DNA of 64,000 bases from Novosphingobium sp. BW1 (GCF_008107685.1 NZ_VIRF01000091.1:1-64000); one strand, 5' to 3'. Positions 8,101 to 17,244 are shown, numbered from the stretch's first letter. The notes: generated by a model from the sequence alone, not told the origin. A program made the numbers and translations.

Positions 8101-10665
8101 ATGAGAGCAAATCACGGAGTTCTTCTGGCCGGCGCGGCCCTTCTCGCACTTGCAACCACGGAAGCGGCCTGCGCGCAGGATAGGGGCGCGCAAACCTACG
8201 ACATCGCCGAACAGGACCTCAAATACGCCCTTGGCACCGTTGCCCGCCAGGCCGACCTCGAACTGGTCGTGCGCAGCGATGCCATCAAGGGTAAGCGCGC
8301 CGCGGCCCTCCACGGAAATTACACCCCCCGCGAGGCGATCGAGAAACTCCTGAGCGGCAGTGACCTTCGCGCAGAAATCAGAGACGGCACGATTTTCGTC
8401 ACCGAAGTCTCGACCCCAGTCCCGGGGCGCGCAAGCGCAGGCCCGGAGAGTTCGGAAATTCTTGTTACCGGATCGCGCGTGCGCGGTGCACCGATCGCAT
8501 CGCCCACCATCAGCATCACCCACGAAGAGATGCTCAATGCCGGTCAATCGCGCTTGGCCGACGTTCTCCGCGACATCCCGCAAAATTTCGGAGGCGGCAC
8601 CAATCCCGGGATCGGTTTTGGGGTTCCGGAGTCCAAGGGCAACAGTCTCGGCAGTGCGTCAGCCATCAATCTGCGCGGGCTAGGCTCCGATGCCACGCTG
8701 ACGCTGCTCAATGGCCACCGGCTTACTTACAATGCCGCCGATCAGGGCATCGACATCTCCGTCATACCGCTCGCTACGGTGGACCGCATCGAGGTTGTAG
8801 CCGACGGCGCTTCGGCTCTGTACGGTTCGGATGCTGTTGGCGGGGTGGCCAATATAATCCTCAAGTCCGATTACGATGGCGTCGGAATCAGCGCGCGCAT
8901 TGCCGGATCAACCGAGGGCGGCGGGTTTCAACAGCAATACGGCGCAACGGTAGGACAGGTCTGGAATTCGGGTGGGGTCATCGTCGCCTACGAGTTCGAA
9001 CGCGACAATGCGCTCATGGGGCGGCACCGGGCCTACACGAAAGACCGCCCCGCCCTCACCCTGTTCCCGTCGATCAAGCGCCACAACGTGCTCGTAAGCG
9101 CGCACCAGGAGCTGACCAGTTCGCTGACGTTCTCCGTCGATGCCCTCTACAACCGGCGGCGAACCAAGCGCAGCTATGCCTCGACGAACGATCCCGATTT
9201 TCAGGTGGCGGGCAACTACCGGCGCGACAAGTCGAGCGCCTATGCCATCGCGCCCGAACTGGCCCTGGACCTCGGCGCCACGCGCCTGACGCTTTCGGGA
9301 ATGTACGGCGTCGACAGGACGCATTACCTTGCCAATGTTTACCGCGGTGGCAGCCTCATTTTCCAGTCGGGCGGGTGCTACTGCAACAAGGCCCAGGCTA
9401 TCGAGCTAACGGGTGAGACCCCGCTGTTCGCCCTTGGTGGCGGGGATGCGCGGATCGCCTATGGCGCGGGCTACCGCAACAACGACCTTCACGGGTTCCG
9501 CACCCTCGGCGCAGCACAGGATATCCGGGCCTCGCAGGACAGCTACTACGGCTTTGCCGAGCTGAACCTGCCGCTCATCGGCCCGCAAGACGAACTGTCG
9601 TTCCTGCACCGGCTCAACCTGAGCGCGGCCGTGCGTTACGAGGACTATCCGGGCATCGACCGGATCGCGACGCCCAAACTCGGCCTGATCCTGGCTCCAA
9701 CTCAGGACTTCGAGATCAAGGCATCATGGGGCAAATCCTTCAAGGCTCCCACGCTCTACCAAGGCTACAGCGACAAGGGCGCGGTGGTCGATGCCGCTAT
9801 CTACTATGGCGGGCACAGCTACCCCTCGTCGGCCCAGGTGTTGGAAGTTACCGGTGGCAACCGAAACCTGAAGCCTGAACGGGCATCGACTTGGACGGTG
9901 ACATTCGCGGCGCATCCGGTCGCGGTGCCCAATCTTCGCTTCGAGATCAGCTATTTCAACGTGCACTACCGTGACCGGGTGCTGCAGCCGGTCACCTATC
10001 TCTCGCAGGCATTGAGCAACGCTGCCTACGCGGACCAGGTATCCTTCGACCCTTCGGTTGCCGACCAGCAGGCCGCGCTCGCCGATGCCCTGTTCTACGA
10101 CTATTCTCCGGCGGGCTACGATCCTGCCGCGGTCGTCGCCATCGTCACCAACAACTACCAGAACATCGCACGCCAGGTTGTGCAGGGCGTCGATGGATCG
10201 CTGCGCTACCAGGCCGATGTCGGCGCGGCGGGCCGCCTGCTGTTCAACGCCTCGGCCTCGTATCTGAAAAGCCGGCAGCAATCGAGCCCGCTGCAGCCCA
10301 GCGCAGCCCTTGCCGGCAATATCTTCAATCCGCCCCACCTTCGCGGACGTTTCGGGGTCACCTGGGAGAACGGGCCTTTCACCGCCGCTCTCAATGGAAA
10401 CTACATCGGCCCGGTCAAGGACATACGCACTGCACCCTCGATTCGCGTCGGCTCGATGACCACGTTCGATATCAACCTTCGCTACGAGTGGGGGCCGGGC
10501 AACGGAACCCTGAGCGGGCTCAGCATCGGGCTGCTCGTCCAGAATGCGCTCAATACCCGACCCGATCTGATCGACTCGCCCCGACTCTACCAGGCCCCCT
10601 ACGATTCGACGAACTACTCCCCGTTCGGCCGGGTGCTGGCTCTCAGCGTTGCCAAGAAATGGTAG
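8101..10665 (+). CDS. TonB-dependent outer-membrane receptor with STN domain
   Basis: An 854-residue receptor with a signal peptide ending near ACAQ. An N-terminal STN signalling domain (about residues 30-100, with LKYALGTVARQADLELVV) precedes a plug domain (VTGSRVRGAPIASPTIS, then INLRGLGSDATLTLLNGHRL) and a long beta-barrel ending in a C-terminal Trp. ATG 8101 follows AGGGGG; the longer frame begins at TTG. The STN domain and upstream sigma/FecR genes mark it as a transducing receptor. Next to a lasso isopeptidase its likely substrate is the cluster's own lasso peptide, which is an inference from comparable clusters. Confidence 0.93.
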   Translation: MRANHGVLLAGAALLALATTEAACAQDRGAQTYDIAEQDLKYALGTVARQADLELVVRSDAIKGKRAAALHGNYTPREAIEKLLSGSDLRAEIRDGTIFVTEVSTPVPGRASAGPESSEILVTGSRVRGAPIASPTISITHEEMLNAGQSRLADVLRDIPQNFGGGTNPGIGFGVPESKGNSLGSASAINLRGLGSDATLTLLNGHRLTYNAADQGIDISVIPLATVDRIEVVADGASALYGSDAVGGVANIILKSDYDGVGISARIAGSTEGGGFQQQYGATVGQVWNSGGVIVAYEFERDNALMGRHRAYTKDRPALTLFPSIKRHNVLVSAHQELTSSLTFSVDALYNRRRTKRSYASTNDPDFQVAGNYRRDKSSAYAIAPELALDLGATRLTLSGMYGVDRTHYLANVYRGGSLIFQSGGCYCNKAQAIELTGETPLFALGGGDARIAYGAGYRNNDLHGFRTLGAAQDIRASQDSYYGFAELNLPLIGPQDELSFLHRLNLSAAVRYEDYPGIDRIATPKLGLILAPTQDFEIKASWGKSFKAPTLYQGYSDKGAVVDAAIYYGGHSYPSSAQVLEVTGGNRNLKPERASTWTVTFAAHPVAVPNLRFEISYFNVHYRDRVLQPVTYLSQALSNAAYADQVSFDPSVADQQAALADALFYDYSPAGYDPAAVVAIVTNNYQNIARQVVQGVDGSLRYQADVGAAGRLLFNASASYLKSRQQSSPLQPSAALAGNIFNPPHLRGRFGVTWENGPFTAALNGNYIGPVKDIRTAPSIRVGSMTTFDINLRYEWGPGNGTLSGLSIGLLVQNALNTRPDLIDSPRLYQAPYDSTNYSPFGRVLALSVAKKW

Positions 10666-12854
10666 CGAACGCCTCCAGCCTGAAGCCGGCGGCCTTGTCC
10701 CTTGCCGCCGCTTTCCTCGCGTTCACTGCTACCCCGGGCGCCGCGCAAGCCGGCGTCCGGGGAACCCGGGATCCTTGCACGGGCGTGCTGGCAAGCCCGC
10801 TCGCCTCGCCTTCGCAACGGACCGTCTCCGCCCGGGATCTCGTGAGGCTGAGAGACATTGGCTTTTATACCGGCTTTGCTCGCAAGAGCCCCCTCGGTGT
10901 CGCACCGGACGGGCGCAGGATCGGCTACGTGATCACACGGGCCGATCCTGACACCAACGCCTGGTGCCAGGCGCTCGTTGTCCAGGATCTGGGTAAATCC
11001 GAACCCCGCGTGGTGGACACCGGTGGCACCTACATTCCCGTCATCCGCTATATTCGCGGCAATCGCACGAACACCGGCGCTCCCGATGTGATCAGCCCGG
11101 CCTGGTCGCCCGATGGCAAATGGATCGCCTACCGCAAGCGCGTCGACGGCATCACGCAGGTGTGGCGTGTGCGCGCCGATGGCAGCGAAAGTTACCAGGT
11201 GACCCACTCGGACGTCGATGTCTCCGACACCGGGTGGTCCACTGACGGCAAGAGCGTGCTCTTCACCCGTGAGACCGGTGTGCTGGAAGCCGCCGAGACC
11301 ATAAGACAGGAGGGCCTCGGCGGGTATCATTACGACGCGCGAACTACGCCGTTCTCGGGCATGAAACCGGCCGTTTCGGGGCCCCGCCCACTCGAATATC
11401 TAGCTATCGACATTGCGACGGGCAAAATTCGACAGGCCACGCCCGAGGAGAAACGGATGCTGGGGGATCGAAAGTTTGACGGCGTGCCTGACGGCGCCTT
11501 GAATGTCTCCCAAGGCAGCGACGGTACTCTGGTTTGGAGCATCGCCACCGACCCGCAACGCCTGATGAGCCCGAAGGCTATCTGGCTCAAGCGGCCAGGT
11601 AAGCAGCCTGTCGTATGCACCGATCCCACATGCCGCGACATGAAGCGCGATGTCGAAGCCCTCTTCTGGGACGGCAGCGCCGTGCTTTTCCTCAAGCGGG
11701 AAGGCTGGGCGGACGCCATGACTGTGCTCTACCGATGGGCGCCCGGAGCCGCCGCGCGCCGCCTCCTCGAAACCGAGGATATCCTGATGGGCTGTACGCT
11801 CACGGGAAAGCGCCTCCTGTGCATGCGCGAGGGCACGCGCCAGCCCCGCCGGATCGTCACCATCGATGCCCGCAGTGGCAAGGAGACCGTGATCTACGAT
11901 CCGAACCCGGACTTTCAGAACCTGAAGCTCGGCAGAACCAAACGGCTCTACTGGCACAATCGCTATGGCTTACCGGCCTTCGGCGATCTCGTGCTGCCGC
12001 CCGCCTACGACAAGGGCAAGCCGCTCCCGCTCATCATCGTTCAATACATCACGCGGGGATTCCTGCGTGGAGGTACCGGCGACGAATACCCGATCTGGCT
12101 ATTTGCTGCTCACGGCTATGCGGTTCTCAGCGTCCAGACGCCACCGATCTTCTACCAGTCTCTGCCCGACCCGGGTTGGCATACGTGGGAAGAAGCCGAA
12201 GCCGCCAACACCAAAGGCTGGAGCGAAAGGTGGAGCACGCTCACATCCGTCCTGGCTGGAATTGATGCTGCAAAACGGGAAGTATCCATCGACCCAGCCC
12301 GAATTGGCATTACCGGACTCAGCGATGGATCGACGACCGTTCAGTTTGCGCTGGTGAACGCGCCTGAAGCCTTCGCAGCTGCTGCCATTTCATCGTGCTG
12401 CATGGGCCCCCAATCCACCCGGGTGACTGGCGGTCCTGCCTTTTATGCCCTGTTGCGCCAGGCGGGCTACCCCTCGCTTGCACAGGACGATCCCGCATTC
12501 TGGAAGGACCTTTCGCTTTCCGCCAATGCGGACAAGATCAAGGTTCCGCTGCTCATGCAACTGGCCGATCACGAGACGCTGCTTGGCCTCGATGACTATG
12601 CATACCTGCACGACTACGGCGCACCGGTGGACCTGTACGTGTTCCCGGGCGAATATCACATCAAGTCTCAGCCGGCCCATCGCCTGGCGATTTATCAACG
12701 CAACCTTGCCTGGTTCGACTTCTGGCTGGGCGGGCACGATGGGGAGGCCGAGGCCCAAACGGAGGAATACAAGCGCTGGAGCGCGATGCGAAAGGCTTTG
12801 GCAAACGGACGCCGTGACCGCACATCACCACTGAACCTGCGTCCGGGAAGCTAG
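10659..12854 (+). CDS. Lasso peptide isopeptidase (AtxE2-like, prolyl-oligopeptidase family S9)
   Basis: A 731-residue serine hydrolase with a signal peptide (hydrophobic stretch PAALSLAAAFLAFT, cleavage near AAQA), a beta-propeller-like middle part (repeats such as ISPAWSPDGKWIAYRKR) and a C-terminal alpha/beta-hydrolase domain. The nucleophile is Ser555 in GLSDGS and the catalytic His is His667 in PGEYHIKSQ. AtxE2-type enzymes open the isopeptide bond of lasso peptides and linearise them. The start overlaps the receptor stop, so both are co-expressed. The 3' end overlaps the convergent cyclase gene by 30 bases. Confidence 0.9.
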   Translation: MVANASSLKPAALSLAAAFLAFTATPGAAQAGVRGTRDPCTGVLASPLASPSQRTVSARDLVRLRDIGFYTGFARKSPLGVAPDGRRIGYVITRADPDTNAWCQALVVQDLGKSEPRVVDTGGTYIPVIRYIRGNRTNTGAPDVISPAWSPDGKWIAYRKRVDGITQVWRVRADGSESYQVTHSDVDVSDTGWSTDGKSVLFTRETGVLEAAETIRQEGLGGYHYDARTTPFSGMKPAVSGPRPLEYLAIDIATGKIRQATPEEKRMLGDRKFDGVPDGALNVSQGSDGTLVWSIATDPQRLMSPKAIWLKRPGKQPVVCTDPTCRDMKRDVEALFWDGSAVLFLKREGWADAMTVLYRWAPGAAARRLLETEDILMGCTLTGKRLLCMREGTRQPRRIVTIDARSGKETVIYDPNPDFQNLKLGRTKRLYWHNRYGLPAFGDLVLPPAYDKGKPLPLIIVQYITRGFLRGGTGDEYPIWLFAAHGYAVLSVQTPPIFYQSLPDPGWHTWEEAEAANTKGWSERWSTLTSVLAGIDAAKREVSIDPARIGITGLSDGSTTVQFALVNAPEAFAAAAISSCCMGPQSTRVTGGPAFYALLRQAGYPSLAQDDPAFWKDLSLSANADKIKVPLLMQLADHETLLGLDDYAYLHDYGAPVDLYVFPGEYHIKSQPAHRLAIYQRNLAWFDFWLGGHDGEAEAQTEEYKRWSAMRKALANGRRDRTSPLNLRPGS

Positions 12855-14609
12855 ACTGCGTGCCCACATCTCGGCGTCTAGGAGTTTCATCACGCACAGG
12901 TATTTCTGCCCGATCACCGGCCCATCGCCATGTATGAACATCTCCAAGGCCTGGACGTCGAGCAGCCCTTGCCCGGCAAGTTGCCCGTGACAAAGCCAAT
13001 CTCTTATCTGCTTCCGATGATGATCGAAGAGTCGGGCAACAAAGCCGTCGGGACCGCCCTTCTCTCGCCGTTCAAGGACCTCGTGAGGGAGCCGATCGGC
13101 AAAGGCTCGCCTTGCGATCCAGCGGTCCCGGCCATTCCTGGACCATGACGAGGCCGGGATGCGCAGGCATAGCTCTACGATTGGCTGGGCAAGCAGCGGA
13201 GCAATGACCGGACGCTCATGCTCGCGCGCAAAGCCTTCGAGGTGATTATGAATGTTCATGATCGATGCGATGTGTCCGGCCTTGCCCGGAGCCGCGCCAC
13301 GCGGTGCAGTCAGCCAGTGATGCTCCAGCGGCTGCAGGGGGAGATTCCTGATCTGCTCGCTCAGAAATGTAAAGTCGCGGCGCCAACGAAAATCTGGACG
13401 CCGCAGCCACGCCCTGCGTGCGGCTTTTCCCAAGACCTGCAATACGCTTGCCTCTCCGAGGCATCCGAGGTCGCGCGCTGCGAGCAGGGCTGAGATGAAC
13501 TCACCGCGGCGCAAATGATCGGCAACCGGTGCGGCCGAAAGCAGGAAGCAAAAGACATTGTCACCGCCCGCGCCGCTCAGAAAGGCCCCTGCGCCGACTT
13601 CATCGGCAAGTTCCTGGCAGGCCCGATCGATGGACTGCGCGAAGCCGCGTGAAATCGGGCGCGGCAGGTGTGCGCTGTCGCACCGCGTCAGATCCACCGC
13701 GCCCATATCCTCGAACCGTTCAACGAGCGGCGCCCCGCAGGCCCTGGCCATCACCTGCGCATAGCGCCGTTCATCGCCCAGCGGTTCCTGTGTCGCCATG
13801 GTGAGGCCGGTGAAGCGCGCGCCGATCGTTGAAAGACTGGCCGCCACGATCGAGGAATCGAGTCCGCCCGACAGGGTCAGCACCATGTGCTCGTAGGGCA
13901 AGGTCAGCGACCGAACGCATTGCACGATCGTCTTGCGAAGGAGCGAGGCCGCGTGTTCCTCGTCGATGATCTGCCTTTCGCGCGCCGCGAAGGTCCAGGG
14001 CGACCATACCGCATCGATCGCCGGATGCTCGGCATGGATGGACAGGCGCTCGCCACCGAGCAGTTCGGTCAGCCCGCGAATGCAGGTTTGTGCCCGTCGC
14101 AGCTGGCTCGCCTGGAGATGAACGGCAAGTTCCTCCCAGTCGATGTTCAGGGACAAGTCTGCGCACCGGCTGGCAATGGCGATGTCCGAGGAGATGACCG
14201 TCACACGGTCCTGCAAGTGGTAATAGCAGGGCATGCTGGCCGATGGATCACGGATAACGCAAACCTCGCTGCCTTCGCCGCGTATAACGAACACGACGTA
14301 TCCGCCCCAAAACTCGCGCACCAGCGCCGCGCCGGCGGATTTCAGGATCGCATCGCAAGCGTCAGGTTTCAGCGATGTCAGGCTGGTGTCGCCAAGACCG
14401 GAAAAGACCTGTCCGAGAAGGATCACCTCACCTTGGCTGGTAGCTGAAGTGACGGCCGGGCAGTCCGTCACCATGCACAGGCGGCCTGCCGAGATCGTGC
14501 GTACATCGGGGCCAAGAAGGTGCGTCGCGCGCTTGATTCGCTGATCAATCTTATGCGACTGCCATCCGGGATGCGGCAGGATCCAGGCGATATAGCGCGG
14601 CCGACTCAT
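12825..14609 (-). CDS. Lasso peptide macrolactam synthetase (C protein, asparagine synthetase-like)
   Basis: A 594-residue protein with the asparagine synthetase B layout: an N-terminal glutamine-amidotransferase-like half and a C-terminal ATP pyrophosphatase half. The PP-loop is clear (LTLSGGLDSSIVAASL), followed by a second nucleotide-binding block (FLSGAGGDNVFCF). In lasso synthesis this enzyme adenylates the ring Asp or Glu side chain and joins it to the core's N-terminal Gly. It begins with a 4-base overlap at the end of the B gene. Confidence 0.93.
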   Translation of the reverse strand: MSRPRYIAWILPHPGWQSHKIDQRIKRATHLLGPDVRTISAGRLCMVTDCPAVTSATSQGEVILLGQVFSGLGDTSLTSLKPDACDAILKSAGAALVREFWGGYVVFVIRGEGSEVCVIRDPSASMPCYYHLQDRVTVISSDIAIASRCADLSLNIDWEELAVHLQASQLRRAQTCIRGLTELLGGERLSIHAEHPAIDAVWSPWTFAARERQIIDEEHAASLLRKTIVQCVRSLTLPYEHMVLTLSGGLDSSIVAASLSTIGARFTGLTMATQEPLGDERRYAQVMARACGAPLVERFEDMGAVDLTRCDSAHLPRPISRGFAQSIDRACQELADEVGAGAFLSGAGGDNVFCFLLSAAPVADHLRRGEFISALLAARDLGCLGEASVLQVLGKAARRAWLRRPDFRWRRDFTFLSEQIRNLPLQPLEHHWLTAPRGAAPGKAGHIASIMNIHNHLEGFAREHERPVIAPLLAQPIVELCLRIPASSWSRNGRDRWIARRAFADRLPHEVLERREKGGPDGFVARLFDHHRKQIRDWLCHGQLAGQGLLDVQALEMFIHGDGPVIGQKYLCVMKLLDAEMWARSLASRTQVQW

Positions 14610-15271
14610 GCGGCGAGGATCTGCGTAAACTGGCGAACGCGCTCAAGGCGATCGTTGAGGAGCCTGTCCCCCGCCTGGACCCAGGCATGGGCCTGGAAGG
14701 GGTTGATCGCAACGCCGATCACGAGCTCGCAGGCGTGTCCGCCCGCACGCAGCGTTGCGGCGAGCGCCAGCGAACGGGACAGGCAATTGCGCAAGGGCGT
14801 GACCAGAAGCCCCGCCGCTTCGAAGGCCCAGCAGATCCGCCGCGCATCCTCGGTAGTGTTCGAACTCTCATCATGCTCGGATCGGCATGCCGATAGTTCA
14901 TTGACGAGATCGTAGAGCGGCCGGGTCTTCAGCTCATGCTGGGAGCGCTTGAGAGCCCAGGCCGCGCGCGCTTGGCGCCACGCTCCAATGGGCAAACGCT
15001 CCCCGTCGAGCAGACTTGCCGCAGGAGGAAATGCAGGCTTGAAGGGCAAAATCGAACCCTGCCCGCTCACCTGCTCCAAAATGCCCTCGCGTACCAGGCC
15101 ATCCAGTCTCGTGGGATCTGCATCCTCCGGACGGTGCCCGTCCATAAGCCGCAAGAAGGCCGCTTCGGACCGCGAGGAAAGACCGAAATACCGGTCGCTG
15201 CGAAGATCGAGGAAGATGACGCGTTCACCGAGACGGGCAAACGAAACGCCTTGTGCCAGAACCAGGCCCAT
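14606..15271 (-). CDS. Lasso peptide maturation B protein (PqqD-like recognition domain fused to transglutaminase-like protease)
   Basis: A 221-residue fusion. Residues 1-80 form a PqqD-like precursor-recognition element (VSFARLGERVIFLDLRSDRY). The C-terminal half is a transglutaminase-like cysteine protease with Cys163 in RNCLSRSLALAA, His195 in QAHAWVQ and an Asp in RLLNDRLE as the probable triad. It should bind the leader and cut after residue 23 of the precursor. The frame is open further upstream; ATG 15271 is preferred because AAGGGG precedes it and the PqqD fold starts immediately. It lies 55 bases after the precursor gene. Confidence 0.92.
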   Translation of the reverse strand: MGLVLAQGVSFARLGERVIFLDLRSDRYFGLSSRSEAAFLRLMDGHRPEDADPTRLDGLVREGILEQVSGQGSILPFKPAFPPAASLLDGERLPIGAWRQARAAWALKRSQHELKTRPLYDLVNELSACRSEHDESSNTTEDARRICWAFEAAGLLVTPLRNCLSRSLALAATLRAGGHACELVIGVAINPFQAHAWVQAGDRLLNDRLERVRQFTQILAA

Positions 15272-15326
15272 GCCGACGCCCCTTGTGGAGCGGTGCACGC
15301 CCGAAGGCGCGCACCGCGGGTAGAAG

Positions 15327-15461
15327 TCAGTCGTCGGAAATGCCGACCTGATTGCGCTGCCCGGCGATATCGAGGCCAGCTTCACCGTTGCCCTCGGTGC
15401 GCTCGCTAACCGCGCCGAGTTCGATCACACCGTCTTCGATGTGCTGGGTTTCACGTTCCAT
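15327..15461 (-). CDS. Lasso peptide precursor (A peptide)
   Basis: A 44-residue peptide with an excellent AGGAGG site before its ATG. The leader (residues 1-23) contains the IELGAVSERTE segment, with Thr22 at the penultimate leader position, the hallmark recognised by lasso proteases. The core (residues 24-44, bases 15330-15392) begins GNGEAGLD and ends VGISDD. Core Gly1 to Asp8 would close an eight-residue ring, leaving a 13-residue tail. From memory, the pattern resembles sphingonodin- and syanodin-type cores with an Asp8 ring and a terminal DD, but the sequence is not one I recognise. No ABC exporter gene is present, as is usual in isopeptidase-type clusters. Confidence 0.9.
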   Translation of the reverse strand: MERETQHIEDGVIELGAVSERTEGNGEAGLDIAGQRNQVGISDD

Positions 15462-15609
15462 GGGAACCTCCTTCTGTCTGCCGCAGGATTGCGGCCTGAA
15501 GGATGCTATGCCCCGGCGTACATATACCCGATCACATAAGTTCCCAATCTGGGAGGGATAGCGTGGGCTGAGCGACGCACCATCCGCAACATCCCAAAAC
15601 CCTCGTCTT

Positions 15610-16233
15610 TCAAGGCACATAGATCGCGCGAACAATGGCCGGCACCCGCCGCAACCGGCGCCTGTGGTAGGCGCGTATCGCCGCGATCGCGGTCGAAACC
15701 GGACCGGCGCTCAGCGCGCTCCAGACCGCGACAAGTTCGGCTGACCGATCACCGAGTTGCGCTTCGTGAAGGCGCGCGAGATGGAGTCGGCTTCCGATAG
15801 CCTCGATCGCCACCCCATGTTCCGCATTGGACGAGCCTTGACCGATCGCTGCGAAGAGGTCAGTCGTGGCCTGGACAAGGGCTTCGGGATCGTCGTCGCG
15901 CAGCATCAGCAGGCGTGGCAGCAGATCTTCTGCGTCAGCGCCGGAATCGCGGTCTCGCAAGGCAAGACGAACGACGTCCTGGTGCCATGCATAGAGGTTT
16001 TCGAGAGCACTCGCTTCAAAGTGCGGGACCTCAAAGCCGCCCCCTGCCTGATGGTGCAACAGCCTTTCCGAGGCGAGGCGCTGCATGGCATCACGCACCG
16101 GCGAAATGCTGGTCCCGAATTCCTGGGCGATGCTGTGCGAAATGACCTGAGTTCCGGGTCGAAAGCGCCCGTGCATCACCTCACGCTTCAGGCGCTGGTA
16201 GGTGAGTTCAGCGGTAACCGGTTCGGGCGCCAC
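15610..16233 (-). CDS. GntR-family transcriptional regulator
   Basis: A 207-residue protein with an N-terminal GntR winged helix (LTYQRLKREVMHGRFRPGTQ, then GTSISPVRDAMQRLASE) and an all-helical FadR/FCD-like C-terminal domain that may bind a small ligand. The start is GTG, 11 bases after the stop of the XRE gene, so both belong to one transcript that may run on into the lasso precursor 148 bases downstream. It probably controls the lasso biosynthetic genes. Confidence 0.85.
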   Translation of the reverse strand: MAPEPVTAELTYQRLKREVMHGRFRPGTQVISHSIAQEFGTSISPVRDAMQRLASERLLHHQAGGGFEVPHFEASALENLYAWHQDVVRLALRDRDSGADAEDLLPRLLMLRDDDPEALVQATTDLFAAIGQGSSNAEHGVAIEAIGSRLHLARLHEAQLGDRSAELVAVWSALSAGPVSTAIAAIRAYHRRRLRRVPAIVRAIYVP

Positions 16234-16244
16234 GTGCGAAGACC

Positions 16245-16658
16245 TCAGGCGCCTGCCGCCGGCGGCGGATGATCGCCGGCAGGCCGGACCTGCTTGCCCA
16301 GTGTTTCCAGATAGTAGTCACCGATGCACTTGATCGTGTGATCCTTGAGGCCGGCAAAGTGATCGACGATGAAGCCTACAGGGAATTTCATGTCGCTCTC
16401 CATGAACAGGAGCGGTACGAGAAGGTAGGAGACGGGGAGGCCAAGGGCCGCCGCGCACTTGATGTGCAGATCGATGGTCGAGCGGGGATTGCCGGCTTCA
16501 ATCTCGCGAATCCAGCGCGCACCGATGCCGATCGTTCCGGCCAGTTGACGCTGCGTGATGCGTGCATGTTTGCGCCGCTCCTCGATGGTTCTGCCGGACA
16601 GCAGCTTCATCTCGTCCAGCAATTCATGGCCGCTTTGGGCACTGATATATCGGGACAT
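16245..16658 (-). CDS. XRE-family helix-turn-helix regulator
   Basis: A 137-residue protein. An N-terminal Cro/C1-type helix-turn-helix is visible (RTIEERRKHARITQRQLAGT, then GARWIREIEAGNPRSTIDL), with a short helical C-terminal extension and a Pro-rich end. ATG 16658 is chosen because GGGAG lies eight bases upstream; the frame opens at 16685. It is the first gene before GntR and the lasso genes on the minus strand, and an imperfect palindrome upstream suggests autoregulation. Confidence 0.82.
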   Translation of the reverse strand: MSRYISAQSGHELLDEMKLLSGRTIEERRKHARITQRQLAGTIGIGARWIREIEAGNPRSTIDLHIKCAAALGLPVSYLLVPLLFMESDMKFPVGFIVDHFAGLKDHTIKCIGDYYLETLGKQVRPAGDHPPPAAGA

Positions 16659-16721
16659 GTCCAGGACTCCCTGAAAACCGCCCAAAAAGGTCCGGAGCTT
16701 GGCCCGACAATCTCTATTGCT

Positions 16722-16736
16722 GGTGTCTTATACACC
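16722..16736 (-). promoter_or_regulatory. Candidate operator/-10 region upstream of the XRE gene
   Basis: GGTGT-CTTAT-ACACC is a 15-base inverted repeat with 5-base arms. On the minus strand it contains TATAAG, a plausible -10 element for the XRE gene, whose start lies 64 bases downstream. A repressor dimer on this site would block transcription. No strong -35 element could be assigned. Confidence 0.35.
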
Positions 16737-16845
16737 GCTGGTCAAATACAACAGTTTCCAAATTGAGAAGAACTTGTGCGCATACTCTTTGGATGAGGCC
16801 ACAAACACCGCTCCAAACACGCAAGGCAGATATGAAGTAGCCATT

Positions 16846-17244
16846 TCACAATTTTAATTGGGAATGCGCCTTGAGTAGTTGGCTGTCGTCCGTTGCTTCA
16901 AAGCCCAGGAGCCCGGCGATGTATAGATCGCGCACCGTAGGGACCGCGGCAAAGTCGGTGGATTCGCCCAACCTTGTACGGATCGCATCCATGCGCTCGG
17001 CAAGTTGCGCGGTGGCCCCCACGAAGTGCGGCGTGCTCCCACAGCTGCGGGCGAAGCGCTGCGTAACGAGCTCGGCCGCGATGTCGCAGGGCGCAAGCCC
17101 TTCCAGCACGCTCACGGCAACGCCCAGCGTCTGCCCATAGGGAATGAACGCCCTGACAAGGCCGGCAAGGCGGCAGTGGCACGCAAGGTACAGCGACACG
17201 CCATCCGCGGACAGCATCAGCTTGTAGGTTCTCGATTTGCGCAT
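16846..17244 (-). CDS. Hypothetical protein (132 residues)
   Basis: Begins MRKSRTYKLMLSADGVSLYL. It is mixed alpha/beta with several Cys residues (LACHCRLAG, APCDIA, RSCGST) and no signal peptide or membrane segment. ATG 17244 has GGGAG ten bases upstream. It is transcribed in the same direction as the XRE, GntR and lasso genes, 187 bases upstream of them. No family was recognised. Confidence 0.5.
   Translation of the reverse strand: MRKSRTYKLMLSADGVSLYLACHCRLAGLVRAFIPYGQTLGVAVSVLEGLAPCDIAAELVTQRFARSCGSTPHFVGATAQLAERMDAIRTRLGESTDFAAVPTVRDLYIAGLLGFEATDDSQLLKAHSQLKL

Noticed and set aside
15757..16272. 171-codon plus-strand frame opposite the GntR gene
   Set aside because: The minus-strand product has a clear GntR winged helix; this one has no domain and no start context.
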